The position numbers were made by a program, and so were the translations under genes. A stretch of DNA of 54,415 nucleotides from Modicisalibacter coralii. Its GTDB lineage: Bacteria; Pseudomonadota; Gammaproteobacteria; Pseudomonadales; Halomonadaceae. Under the pieces are notes generated by a model. It did no database searches. It was given only the letters and a program-made list of their open reading frames with translations, and was not told the DNA's origin. Where the stretch lies: NCBI RefSeq assembly GCF_004117855.1, contig NZ_QWBW01000023.1, positions 1 to 54,415 on the forward strand, in the 5' to 3' direction. Shown in pieces: positions 39,047 to 47,460 of the stretch. Each line of letters starts with the position of its first letter. Positions within the stretch are counted from its first letter, which is position 1.

Positions 39047-39073
39047 AATATAGAAAAAAATCCGGCCTCACAA
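39047..39073 (-). promoter_or_regulatory. Probable maeB promoter
   Basis: On the minus strand TATATT (39047-39052) is a good -10; TTGTGA (39068-39073) is 15 bp upstream. A TTGACA further up (about 39086-39091) has no -10 at the right distance. Confidence 0.4.
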
Positions 39074-39116
39074 CTTGCGCCAAGTCTTTGTCAAAAAAGG
39101 ATTTTATCCGGCAGTT

Positions 39117-39130
39117 TGAAAACGTTTCCA
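39117..39130. promoter_or_regulatory. LacI/Cra-like palindromic operator upstream of maeB
   Basis: TGAAAACGTTTCCA is a 14-bp CG-centred near-palindrome, of the type bound by LacI-family regulators and close to the Cra site TGAAACGTTTCA. It is about 65-70 bp upstream of the maeB -10. Regulator and effect are unknown. Confidence 0.4.
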
Positions 39131-39244
39131 GTTATTCGAAAGGCATTATGGCTGCGCCTTCTTGCATAATACAAAGCTTATCGTGAGCGGATTTTTGACG
39201 ACCGTTTCGCGCTGCAATGCACAAGAAACGCCCCTTGTCCTGCC

Positions 39245-39270
39245 AAAAAAACGGCCCCCGATCGGGAGCC
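39245..39270 (-). terminator. Terminator after the TelA-family gene
   Basis: Minus-strand GGCTCCCGATCGGGGGCC stem followed by CG and seven U, 24 bp after the stop codon. A strong intrinsic terminator. Confidence 0.85.
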
Positions 39271-39293
39271 TCATCGATGCTTTTCACCCGCTA

Positions 39294-40463
39294 TCACAGG
39301 CTCTCACCGGGCTGGTCGCGATTGCCGCGCTCGAGACGCTCGATGGCCTCGCCGCCACGGCTCGCCAGGGCATCCAGACGGTCGATCTGCTCGTCGAGCC
39401 GGGGCAGCGCCTCGCGACGATAACGGGCGACATCGTCGAGCGCGGCCATCACCTCGCTGAACGCTTCCTCCAGGGTCTCGCGATCCAGCGTCGCCTCGGC
39501 GGCGCGATTCTGGATCTCCACGCCCTGGCTACGCAGTGCCTTGGCGGTGCCCTTGATCATCGCCGAGGTCGAGCTGTTGAGCGCCTCGACCCGGTCCAGC
39601 ACCAGACGCTGGTTGGCCAGCGCCATGGCCACGGTGACCGCCACGTTGAGCGCGGCGACGGTGACGTTGATCGCCCGGTCGACCCCGCGCATCAGCTCGC
39701 GGTTGTTGCGGATCACTACCTCGAGCGCCAGCACGCCCTGCTGGCTCACCGCCTGCTGCTGCTGGAGATCGACGATCCGCTGACGCAGCGGAAAGAGCAG
39801 CTCCTCCTCGATGAAGGCGCGCTGGGCATCCGCCTCGGGGAGCCCGACGATCCGCCGTTCCAGCCGTTCGTCGATCAGCCGTCCCAGCGCGACCTGCCGC
39901 GCCAGCCGATCGAGGGTGTCGCGCAGCGAGGCCTGATCGTCGGCCAGGGTCAGGTTGTCGCGACGCAACATGTCGCGACCGGACTCCAGGTCGTGAATGA
40001 TCGCATCGAGCGCCTGCTGGGCGTTCTCGAACTTCTGGAAGTAACGCTGCAGCCGGCTGCCCACGCCCGGCAGTCGTGCCAGGATGCGATCCAGCCCGCC
40101 GTTTTCCAGCGACTGGTGCTGCGGATCGAGCGCGCTCATGCGCTCGCGCAGCTGCATCAGCGACTTGGCCACCGGCCCGCCCTCGTCGCCCTGGTGGGCG
40201 AGCCGGCGCAACGGCGTCTTGAGCATCTCGCTCTGGCGCGCCGATTCACGCTGCAGGTCGAGGCCCATCTCGTCGACCGTCTGACGCGGGTCTGCCGCGC
40301 CGTTCCGGCCGGCGAACAGCGCCTCGACGAAGGCATCGGCCTGCGCGGCCAGATCGTCGTCGCTCGCGGCGTCGCCGTCGTGCGCGGAATCGAGCCGTTC
40401 GGCGATCTCTTCCACCGGCGGTAGCGCCAGCGGGCGCTCGGAAGAATGGCGGTCTTCGGTCAT
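39294..40463 (-). CDS. TelA/KlaA-family toxic-anion-resistance protein
   Basis: The 389-aa soluble helical protein belongs to the TelA family first linked to tellurite resistance on RK2 plasmids; the biochemical role is not known. Typical segments are GGLDRILARLPGVGSRLQRYFQKFENAQQALDAII near residue 120 and REALPRLDEQIDRLD near the end. The middle has long coiled coils. The ATG at 40461-40463 has AAGGAG 8 bp upstream. It lies downstream of an XpaC-like membrane protein gene in the same direction, the same partner seen next to telA homologues in Bacillus (yaaN-xpaC type). Confidence 0.9.
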   Translation of the reverse strand: MTEDRHSSERPLALPPVEEIAERLDSAHDGDAASDDDLAAQADAFVEALFAGRNGAADPRQTVDEMGLDLQRESARQSEMLKTPLRRLAHQGDEGGPVAKSLMQLRERMSALDPQHQSLENGGLDRILARLPGVGSRLQRYFQKFENAQQALDAIIHDLESGRDMLRRDNLTLADDQASLRDTLDRLARQVALGRLIDERLERRIVGLPEADAQRAFIEEELLFPLRQRIVDLQQQQAVSQQGVLALEVVIRNNRELMRGVDRAINVTVAALNVAVTVAMALANQRLVLDRVEALNSSTSAMIKGTAKALRSQGVEIQNRAAEATLDRETLEEAFSEVMAALDDVARYRREALPRLDEQIDRLDALASRGGEAIERLERGNRDQPGESL

Positions 40464-40660
40464 CGGCGGCTCCTTCCCATGCGGATCCAAGAGGGCGCTT
40501 GCAACACAGTCGAACGCAGGCAAGCCAGGGCGACATTGAACGGAAAGGCGCATTGGACTCGCACTCGAGTCTACGACAGCGTCAACGCGCCTTTTACGTC
40601 GGCCTCACCCGAGCGATTTCAACGCCGTCGTGGCGGGTGCAGAGCCCGCGGCCGGCCCGC

Positions 40661-41593
40661 TCAGGGAGTCCGGCTGTATCGCCCCGCCCCATCGACGAAA
40701 CGGCGCAGCTCGGCCAGCGCCTGATCGGCGGCGACCGAGGCCTGCGGACGATGCGTCTCGACCCGCGTCAGGGCCACCGCGGCATCGTCGAGGGCGGTCA
40801 GCGCGGATTCGTTGCGCGCCGAGAGTTCACGCAGGTGGCGCTCGGTCTGCTCGACGAGTTCCAGGCGTCGCTTCAGCGCCAGGCGCTCGGCCACCGACAA
40901 CGACTCGCCCTCGCGCGCCAGGCGGCGCTTGACGAAATCGCTGTCGACTTCGGCGACGCCGCGCGCCTGAGTGGCCATGGTATTGAGCGTGTCGACCGCG
41001 CCCAGACAGACCTCGCCAACCAGCGAGTGGGCACGCTGGAAGGCCAGCTCTTCCGGGGAAAATCGCGCCCCCAGCACCGCCATCACGTGGTGATAGCGAC
41101 TGTAGAGACGGTCCGCCTGGACCGCGATGTCCTCCCGGGCGGCGTCCATCAACTGGCGCTTGGCATCGGCGATCGCCAGCACCAGGTCGTCGGCATCGGC
41201 GGGCGGATGCGCGGGATCGAGGGTCAGCGCGCCCTTCTCACGGGCCTCGCGGGCCTGCTCGGCGCGGCGACCCGCGGCCTGACGGGCGGCCTGGCGCCGC
41301 GCCCGGCGCCGCGCCAGCCAGCCCCGGAAGCCCCGCTCCAGCGGCAGTTCCACGGCGATCGCCGCCAGCCCGGCCAGCCAGCCGCCCAGCGACGGGCCGA
41401 AGCCGCCCCACAGCGAGGTCAGCCACAGCACGAAAGCCACGAACGGCACCAGCAGCCAGTAGCGAATGATCACCTGCAGGCGGTTGGGATGAGGCTCGGC
41501 CAACGCCAGGCGCGGATTCACCATGCCGATCAGAAACCAGGGCAGACAGGTGACGAACAGCCCATAGGCCAGTCCTTGCAAGAATCCCAGCAT
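40661..41593 (-). CDS. XpaC-like membrane/coiled-coil protein, partner of TelA family
   Basis: This 310-aa protein has two or three N-terminal membrane segments (about residues 5-25, 43-60 and 65-85). A very Arg/Ala-rich basic stretch follows (RRRARRQAARQAAGRR), then a helical domain (about residues 130-300). The helical part resembles the XpaC / 5-bromo-4-chloroindolyl phosphate hydrolysis family that accompanies TelA; I am less sure of that than of the pairing. It starts 82 bp from the helicase stop and has its own likely promoter. Possibly it anchors the TelA protein to the membrane. Confidence 0.65.
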   Translation of the reverse strand: MLGFLQGLAYGLFVTCLPWFLIGMVNPRLALAEPHPNRLQVIIRYWLLVPFVAFVLWLTSLWGGFGPSLGGWLAGLAAIAVELPLERGFRGWLARRRARRQAARQAAGRRAEQAREAREKGALTLDPAHPPADADDLVLAIADAKRQLMDAAREDIAVQADRLYSRYHHVMAVLGARFSPEELAFQRAHSLVGEVCLGAVDTLNTMATQARGVAEVDSDFVKRRLAREGESLSVAERLALKRRLELVEQTERHLRELSARNESALTALDDAAVALTRVETHRPQASVAADQALAELRRFVDGAGRYSRTP

Positions 41594-41628
41594 GCGACAC
41601 GGACCCGCCGATCAAGGAAGGAAACCCG

Positions 41629-41657
41629 ATTGTAGAGTAAGGCCGGCCTGGCGATAA
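41629..41657 (-). promoter_or_regulatory. Promoter of the XpaC-like/TelA pair
   Basis: On the minus strand TACAAT (41629-41634) with TTATCG (41652-41657) 17 bp upstream; start about 30 bp before the XpaC-like ATG. Confidence 0.5.
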
Positions 41658-41675
41658 ACCCCGTCACCACGGGCG

Positions 41676-43982
41676 TCATTCCACGCGCGACCACCACTGC
41701 GGCAACAACCGCGCCACATCGGAGCGGGTGAACCGGTCGTCGATCAGATGCACCACGCCGCGGTCCTCGGCCGTGCGGATCACCCGACCGGCGGCCTGCA
41801 CCACCTTCTGCAAGCCGGGATAGAGGTAGGCGTAATCGTAGCCCTGGCCGAACAGCCCCTCCAGCCGCCGGCGCAACTGTTCGGTGACCGGGTTGACCTG
41901 GGGCAGCCCCAGGGTGGCGACGAAGGCGCCGATCAGCCGCGTGCCGGGCAGATCGACGCCCTCGCCGAACACCCCGCCCAGCACGGCAAAACCGACCCCC
42001 CGGCCGTCTTCGACGAAGCGATCGAGAAACGCCTGGCGGGCGGCCTCGTCCATGCGCCGCTGCTGGCACCACACGGGGATGTCGGGGTGCTGCTCGGCGA
42101 AACGCGCGGCGACCTGCTCCAGATAGGCGTAACTGCTGAAGAAGGCCAGATAGTTGCCCGGCCGCGCCCGGTACTGCTCGGCCATCAGCGCGCTGATCGG
42201 CGCCAGCGAGGCCGGCCGGTCGGCGTAGCGCGTCGAGATGTGTCGCGCGCGATGCACCGCGAGCTGAGTCGCCGAGAACGGTGACGGCGACTCCCGCCAC
42301 GGCGTCTGCGCCGGCAGGCCGAGCAGGTCGCGATAGTAGCCGGCCGGACTCAGCGTCGCCGAGAACAGCACCGTGGCGTGTGCCGTGGCGAAGCGCTCGG
42401 CGAGAAACGGCGCCGGCGAGACGTTGCGACAGCACAACCGCGAGAGCCGGCTGCCGCGCCGCCCGTCGCGCAGCGACAGGTCGAACAGCGAATGATCGCC
42501 GAACGACTCGCTCAACCGCGACAGGTGCAGGGCATCCAGGTGAAAGCGCTGCAGATCGGCGTCGCTCTCCGCCGGCTGGGTCTCGGGAGGGCGCTCGGCG
42601 TAATACTCGCCGATTGCCGCCGTGCAGCGCTGCAGCGCGGCGAGCCACTTCGTCGGCGGCTCGGCCAGCACGCGATAGTCCGCGGCGTCGCCAGCGCCGG
42701 GCGTGTCGCCGAGTTCCTCGTGCAGGGTTCGCCACTGGCGGTCGAGCGCGTCGAGCGGTCGGCGCAACTCGGTGGGCACCCGGCGCTTGAGCGCCTTCAG
42801 TGCGCCCCGGTCGAGCTCGCCGCTGTACATGCCGCGCCCGCGGTCGACCAGGTTGTGCGCCTCGTCGACGAGCAGCGCCACGCGCCACTCCTGATCGCGG
42901 GTCAGCGCGTAGAGCATGGCATGCAGGTCGAAGAAGTAGTTGTAGTCGCCGACGACCACGTCGCACCAGCGGGCCATCTCCTGGCCCAGGTAATAGGGGC
43001 AGATTCCGTGCGTCGAGGCCACCTCGCGCAGCGCGGCCCGATCCAGCCGGCCGCGAGCCACCGCCGCGTCGCGCGCCGCCGGCAGGCGATCGTAGAAGCC
43101 GCTGGCCAACGGGCAGGACTCGCCGTGACAGGCCTTGTCGGGGTGCTCGCAGGCCTTGTCGCGGGCAGTGAGTTCGAGCACCCGCAGTGCCATCACGTCG
43201 GCCTCGTCTGCCTCACCGCCTAGTGTCGCCAGGGCGTCCAGCGCCAGCCGCCGACCGGGGGTCTTGGCGGCGAGGAAGAACAGCCGGTCGAGGCGCTGGC
43301 GCGGCAACGCCTTGAGCATCGGAAACAGCGTGCCCAGGGTCTTGCCGATGCCGGTGGGCGCCTGAAGCAGCAGGCCACTGCCGGTCCCCGCCGCCTTGTA
43401 GACGCTTTCGGCGAGGTCGCGCTGGCCGGGGCGAAAGTCGGCATGCGGAAAGACGAGCGCCTCGAGGAGCGCGTCGCGCCGCCGGCGGTGGGCCAGTTCC
43501 TGCTCGGCCCAGGCCATGAAGCGCTGACACTGGGTCTCGAAGAAGCCCCACAGCGTCTCGGCGTCGACGGTCTCGCACAGCCGCGTCTCGCGCTGGGTGG
43601 CGATATCGAAATAGACCAGTGCCAGGGTCAGCGATTCCAGCCCCCGCTCGCTGCACAGCAGCGCGCCGTAGACCTTGACCTGCGCCCAGTGCAACTGTCG
43701 GTGATTGTCGGGCATCCGGGTCAGGTCGCCACGGTGGGTCTTGATCTCCTCGAGCTGGTTTGTCGCCGGGTCGTAACCGTCCGCCCGACCGCGCACCTCG
43801 AGGGCCCCATGGACGCCGACGAGCGGTACCTCGCGCTCGTAGCCGGCGCCGCGGCGAGCCGTCACCGTGGCATGCCCGGCGATACCCTCCTGGGCGCTCG
43901 GCGAGGGCGTGAAGCGCCGGTCGAGATCGCCGCCACGGGCGGTGAACTCGCACAAGGCCCGCACCGCCACACGGTAGTTCAT
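41676..43982 (-). CDS. PD-(D/E)XK nuclease fused to XPD/DinG-like iron-sulphur helicase
   Basis: The 768-aa protein has two parts. Residues about 50-125 look like a RecB/Cas4-type nuclease: Asp68 in GRADGYD, Glu79-x-Lys81 in EEIKT and Gln96/Gln101 in RQLHWAQVKVYG. The rest is a superfamily 2 helicase: Walker A APTGIGKT at 208-215, four cysteines 278, 285, 290 and 328 placed like the XPD/DinG 4Fe-4S cluster, and DEAH at 373-376. Later motifs are VLFSATLSP and VVQAAGRVIR. The start ATGA overlaps the stop of the FAN1 gene, so both are made together. It probably unwinds branched or damaged DNA. Confidence 0.88.
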   Translation of the reverse strand: MNYRVAVRALCEFTARGGDLDRRFTPSPSAQEGIAGHATVTARRGAGYEREVPLVGVHGALEVRGRADGYDPATNQLEEIKTHRGDLTRMPDNHRQLHWAQVKVYGALLCSERGLESLTLALVYFDIATQRETRLCETVDAETLWGFFETQCQRFMAWAEQELAHRRRRDALLEALVFPHADFRPGQRDLAESVYKAAGTGSGLLLQAPTGIGKTLGTLFPMLKALPRQRLDRLFFLAAKTPGRRLALDALATLGGEADEADVMALRVLELTARDKACEHPDKACHGESCPLASGFYDRLPAARDAAVARGRLDRAALREVASTHGICPYYLGQEMARWCDVVVGDYNYFFDLHAMLYALTRDQEWRVALLVDEAHNLVDRGRGMYSGELDRGALKALKRRVPTELRRPLDALDRQWRTLHEELGDTPGAGDAADYRVLAEPPTKWLAALQRCTAAIGEYYAERPPETQPAESDADLQRFHLDALHLSRLSESFGDHSLFDLSLRDGRRGSRLSRLCCRNVSPAPFLAERFATAHATVLFSATLSPAGYYRDLLGLPAQTPWRESPSPFSATQLAVHRARHISTRYADRPASLAPISALMAEQYRARPGNYLAFFSSYAYLEQVAARFAEQHPDIPVWCQQRRMDEAARQAFLDRFVEDGRGVGFAVLGGVFGEGVDLPGTRLIGAFVATLGLPQVNPVTEQLRRRLEGLFGQGYDYAYLYPGLQKVVQAAGRVIRTAEDRGVVHLIDDRFTRSDVARLLPQWWSRVE

Positions 43983-45634
43983 GCCTCGCCCGCCTCGGCC
44001 CAGCGCACGTGACACACCGCCACCGGCATCTCATGGCGATGGAAGAAGTCCAGCCAGCGCCGCTGGTTGTCCTGCAGCCGATCGCCCGGCCCCTTGACCT
44101 CGATCATCCGATAGCGGCCCGCATCGGGCCACAACTGGATCAGGTCCGGCAACCCGGCGCGATTGGCGGTGACGTCGTCGAGCAGCCGCTCGAAGCACAG
44201 CCGCAGGTGTGCCGGCGGCAGGCAGGTCAGCGCCTGCTTGAGCAGGGTGTCATCGAGTACCGCCCAATCGACGAAGGGCGAGAGCCGGCCCGCCTTGTCG
44301 CGATGATGACGACGGATCGTCTGCCGATAGGTGCCGTCGTCGAGCCGGGCCAGGCAGGCGTCGAACAGCGCCGCCCGACGCTCTCTGAAGTCCGCGCGGC
44401 CGAGATCGGCGGGGCCGCTCTGGAAGGGGTGGAAGAAGGCCCCGGGCAACGGCGCGAATATCGCCTCCCAGCAGAGCAGGCCGAACAGTCCGCCGATCAG
44501 GGTGTTCTCGACATAATGCACCGGCCCCTCGGGGGTGGCGAGGTGACGCCGCACGGCGAACTCGACCCGGCCCGGCCCCGCCGGCAGCGTCAGGTCGAGG
44601 CGCTCCACCGGCGATGAGGCCGAGGCCGGCAGGCGGGCCAGGCCCAGCCGGCGATGCAGCCGCGGCAGGACGCGGCGTACCTGCTGGCGTTCGGCCTCGC
44701 TCTCGGGCGCCTCATGGATCCCGCGGGCCAGGGCCAGCGCCGCCTCGAAGCGTTCGAGCCGCTCGAGCATGCGCAGCCGCCGCCCGCGTGCGCCGGGATG
44801 GGCGGACTCGGCATAAAGGGTCTCGGCCACGGTCAGTTCATGGCGACGCTCGGCCTGTTGGGCGAGGCGATAGAGCAGCCGGGCGCGGCGCGCCTCGAGC
44901 CAGGGGTTGGCCAGCGCCGCGTCCGGTACGTCGGCGCGGATCTCACTGGGCGCCTCCTCGGCATCGAGCCGCTCGCGGCAGCGCTGCAGGTGCAGGTAGG
45001 TGTCGATCTCGTCACGCTGCTGGAAGGCCCGCGAGGCCGGCGAGAAGTCCACCGGCTCGTAGCGGGCCACGCCCAGATCGGCGAGCACGAACTCCGACCA
45101 GTCCTGGCGCAGATTACCGAAGAACATCAACCGCAACCGCTCGCCCAGGGCCTCGACATGCAGCGCGTAGACCGGTTCGTCATCCAGCCCCCACTCAGGG
45201 GGCGTGCGCGGCTCGGCGAACGCCTCGCCGAGTGCCGCGAGCCAGGCATCCTTGCGCGCCTGACGCAGGCCGAGCGCGGTGAGCCGCTCGCCGAACAGAC
45301 GCGCGAGCTCGGCCTTGGTCAGGAGCCCGAACAGCGCTTCGAGCGACAACGGCGGACCCGCCTCGACGAAGCCCCGCTCGATCAGCGGCGCGGCGGCGCC
45401 GGGCGTGTCGCCGATCTCCGCATAGCGCAACCGTGAGGCCCGGAACAGCGCCCCCTTGCGCATCGTCATGCGCACCAGCAGCGCCTGCGACGCCTCGGGC
45501 AGCGCGGCGAAACCCTCGATGAAGGCGCGCTCGTCGTCCGCGAGCAGATCGGCATAGCGCGTCTCGAGCCAACGCAGCACGAAACGGAAGTTGTGCAGGT
45601 AATAGAGTGGGTCGTCGAGCGTGGGGCGGGCCAT
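43979..45634 (-). CDS. FAN1-family structure-specific nuclease (VRR-NUC)
   Basis: The 551-aa protein is a bacterial FAN1. In the C-terminal VRR-NUC domain the catalytic set is complete: Asp497 (GLPDLIQL), Glu512 and Lys514 (IEVKGPGDRLQ) and Gln524. Upstream are a SAP-like region, with LLVRMTMRKGALFRASRLRYAEIG near residue 52, and TPR-like helices (about 230-330). Family members cut 5' flaps and process interstrand crosslinks. It overlaps the helicase gene by 4 bp. A later start is unlikely because MARPTLDDPLYYLHNFRFVL fits the family. Confidence 0.93.
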   Translation of the reverse strand: MARPTLDDPLYYLHNFRFVLRWLETRYADLLADDERAFIEGFAALPEASQALLVRMTMRKGALFRASRLRYAEIGDTPGAAAPLIERGFVEAGPPLSLEALFGLLTKAELARLFGERLTALGLRQARKDAWLAALGEAFAEPRTPPEWGLDDEPVYALHVEALGERLRLMFFGNLRQDWSEFVLADLGVARYEPVDFSPASRAFQQRDEIDTYLHLQRCRERLDAEEAPSEIRADVPDAALANPWLEARRARLLYRLAQQAERRHELTVAETLYAESAHPGARGRRLRMLERLERFEAALALARGIHEAPESEAERQQVRRVLPRLHRRLGLARLPASASSPVERLDLTLPAGPGRVEFAVRRHLATPEGPVHYVENTLIGGLFGLLCWEAIFAPLPGAFFHPFQSGPADLGRADFRERRAALFDACLARLDDGTYRQTIRRHHRDKAGRLSPFVDWAVLDDTLLKQALTCLPPAHLRLCFERLLDDVTANRAGLPDLIQLWPDAGRYRMIEVKGPGDRLQDNQRRWLDFFHRHEMPVAVCHVRWAEAGEA

Positions 45635-45679
45635 GGATCACCCGGAGGGTACTGGATGGGCATCCATGGTACAGAGCGC

Positions 45680-45706
45680 GCGGGCCGGCGACAATCGCCG
45701 GCCCGC
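45680..45706 (-). terminator. Hairpin after the YbhB-family gene
   Basis: GCGGGCCGGCGA / TCGCCGGCCCGC, a perfect 12-bp stem with loop CAA, between the YbhB-family gene and the FAN1 start. No U-run is seen; probably a terminator hairpin. Confidence 0.6.
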
Positions 45707-45729
45707 CTGGTGCCTGAAAAGGCCTTCGT

Positions 45730-46356
45730 TCAGGGCTGCAGATCGGGGTTCAGGGTATAGGTGCCGGTGACCGTGGCCTGGCCGAGGATATGCCCCTGCA
45801 TGGCGCCCAGCGCCTCGTCGCCGGTGAACTCGCCCTTGAGATCCAGCGCCTCGACGTCCAGCGCATAGACGGTGAAGCGATAACGGTGGATCAACTCGTC
45901 GTTCCATGGCGGGCAGGGTCCATCGTAGCCCCCGTAGGTGCCTTCCATGTCCGGGTCGCCGGCGAGGAAGCCGGTGAAACTGTTGACCCCTTCCAGTCCC
46001 AGCGAACTCTTGCCGGGCGGCTTGCCCCGGGGCGTGACGCCGTTGGCGGCCTCGCCCTCGTCGATGCGATGGGTGCCGGCGGGCACGTTGACCAGCACCC
46101 AGTGGTAGAAGTCCACCCGCGACAGGCTCTCGGGAAGGGTCTTGCCCTCCTGATTGGCATCGGTCGCGTCGCCGGGCACGTCGGGGTCGCAGACGACCAC
46201 CGCAAAGCTCTGGGTGCCCTGGGGAATCTCCGTCCAGTGGAGTGCCGGATTGTGGTTGGGCCCCAGCGTCATCGGCTCCCCGTCGCCGGGCACGCCGAAG
46301 GCGAATGTCCGGGGGATCGGCTGTCCTTCCTCGATACCCTTGACGGTCAGTTTCAT
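45730..46356 (-). CDS. YbhB/YbcL family protein (Raf-kinase-inhibitor-like)
   Basis: The 208-aa protein is a phosphatidylethanolamine-binding-protein fold member of the YbhB/YbcL type. Conserved segments are NHNPALHWTEIPQGTQSFAVVVCDPDVP near residue 35, DFYHWVLVNVPAGTHRI near 83, and GYDGPCPPWNDELIHRYRFTVYALD near 143 (ligand pocket). There is no signal peptide. I start at the second of two adjacent ATGs because GGAGG sits 5 bp before it. At 208 aa it is longer than E. coli YbhB (158 aa), owing to insertions in the middle. Function in bacteria is not established. Confidence 0.9.
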   Translation of the reverse strand: MKLTVKGIEEGQPIPRTFAFGVPGDGEPMTLGPNHNPALHWTEIPQGTQSFAVVVCDPDVPGDATDANQEGKTLPESLSRVDFYHWVLVNVPAGTHRIDEGEAANGVTPRGKPPGKSSLGLEGVNSFTGFLAGDPDMEGTYGGYDGPCPPWNDELIHRYRFTVYALDVEALDLKGEFTGDEALGAMQGHILGQATVTGTYTLNPDLQP

Positions 46357-46481
46357 CATCACCTCCATGGATCGATGGATAATCACGTATCAGCCTAGCG
46401 TAGCCGTCGGGATGTGGGCCAGGTTTCCCGGCCGCGACGGTGGTACGCTCGCGGTTCCGCTGCCGAGAAAGCGCACCCGCC

Positions 46482-47306
46482 ATGAACGTCACAGACCTGC
46501 TCGCCCAGACCGCCAGCCAAGCCTGGCATCAAAGCCTGGCCCGGTTGATCCGCGATGCCTCGGGCAGCGGCTTTCCCGCCCTGCTGGAACACAGTCTGCG
46601 TGAGCACATCGGCTTCGACTCGATCCTGATCAACACCTACAAGGGGCACCACCGGCCACTGCTGATCCACGACGACTACCCGCCGGAGCGTCGCGAGCAG
46701 GACATCGAGCGATACCTGAGCGAGGCCTACCTGCTCGATCCCATCTTCACCGCCGTGCGTCGCGGCCTCGACGGCGGCGCGCACCGCCTGCGCGAACTCG
46801 CCCCGGACCGTTTCGAGGCCAGCGACTATTACCACCGCTATTATCGCGCGCTGGGCCTGGGCGACGAGGTGGGGCTGTTCGCCCGGGTCGCCGAGGACGT
46901 GGTGATGGTGGTGTCGCTGGGTTTTCGCCACGACGCCACGCCCCTGACCCGGCGCGGCCTGCTGGCATTGCGCCACATCGCCCCGGTCGTCGAGACGTTG
47001 CTCGGCGAGTACTGGCACTGGCAGGCCGGCCAGTTCCAGGAACGACTGGACGCCCAGGCACCGGTGGAGGCCGCCTTCGCCAGCTTCGGCCAGGGCCAGC
47101 TCACCGCCCGCGAGCAGGAGATCGTCCGGCTGCTGCTGGCCGGTCACTCGACCAAGTCGGCGGCCCGCGAACTGGGTATCAGCGACGGCACCGTCAAGGT
47201 CCACCGCAAGCACCTCTACCAGCGCCTCGACGTCTCGAGCCAGTCGCAGCTGTTCCGGCTGTTCCTCGATCACGTGGCACTGGTGTCGCGACGTCAGCAG
47301 AATTAG
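46482..47306 (+). CDS. Orphan LuxR-family transcriptional regulator
   Basis: The 274-aa protein has a C-terminal LuxR helix-turn-helix at about residues 205-265 (LTAREQEIVRLLLAGHSTKSAARELGISDGTVKVHRKHLYQRLDV). The N-terminal part (about 20-180) looks like a small-molecule sensor of GAF type but lacks the Trp/Asp set of acyl-homoserine-lactone receptors as far as I can see. No luxI is nearby. The ATG at 46482 is chosen over an upstream GTG-type extension of 14 non-conserved residues. The sensed signal is unknown; it might control the neighbouring catabolic genes. Confidence 0.85.
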   Translation: MNVTDLLAQTASQAWHQSLARLIRDASGSGFPALLEHSLREHIGFDSILINTYKGHHRPLLIHDDYPPERREQDIERYLSEAYLLDPIFTAVRRGLDGGAHRLRELAPDRFEASDYYHRYYRALGLGDEVGLFARVAEDVVMVVSLGFRHDATPLTRRGLLALRHIAPVVETLLGEYWHWQAGQFQERLDAQAPVEAAFASFGQGQLTAREQEIVRLLLAGHSTKSAARELGISDGTVKVHRKHLYQRLDVSSQSQLFRLFLDHVALVSRRQQN

Positions 47307-47424
47307 CAAAGCTATTGCTATCTGCTCGCCATGAATGGGGAGATACCGGAATGGAAGGGAGTACGTTCCAACCATGGCAAAGGACGCCCGCTTCTCCCAT
47401 CATCTCATCTATGGGAGCGTGAAA

Positions 47425-47460
47425 ATGAGTTCTAAATGGACATTCCCCACCAGCGGCTAG
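47425..47460 (+). CDS. Possible 11-codon leader ORF overlapping the LysR start
   Basis: ATG at 47425 with GGAG 7 bp upstream opens a frame MSSKWTFPTSG that ends in TAG at 47458-47460. It overlaps, in another frame, the ATG of the LysR gene at 47436. It could couple or compete with translation of the regulator. A chance occurrence is quite possible. Confidence 0.2.
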   Translation: MSSKWTFPTSG

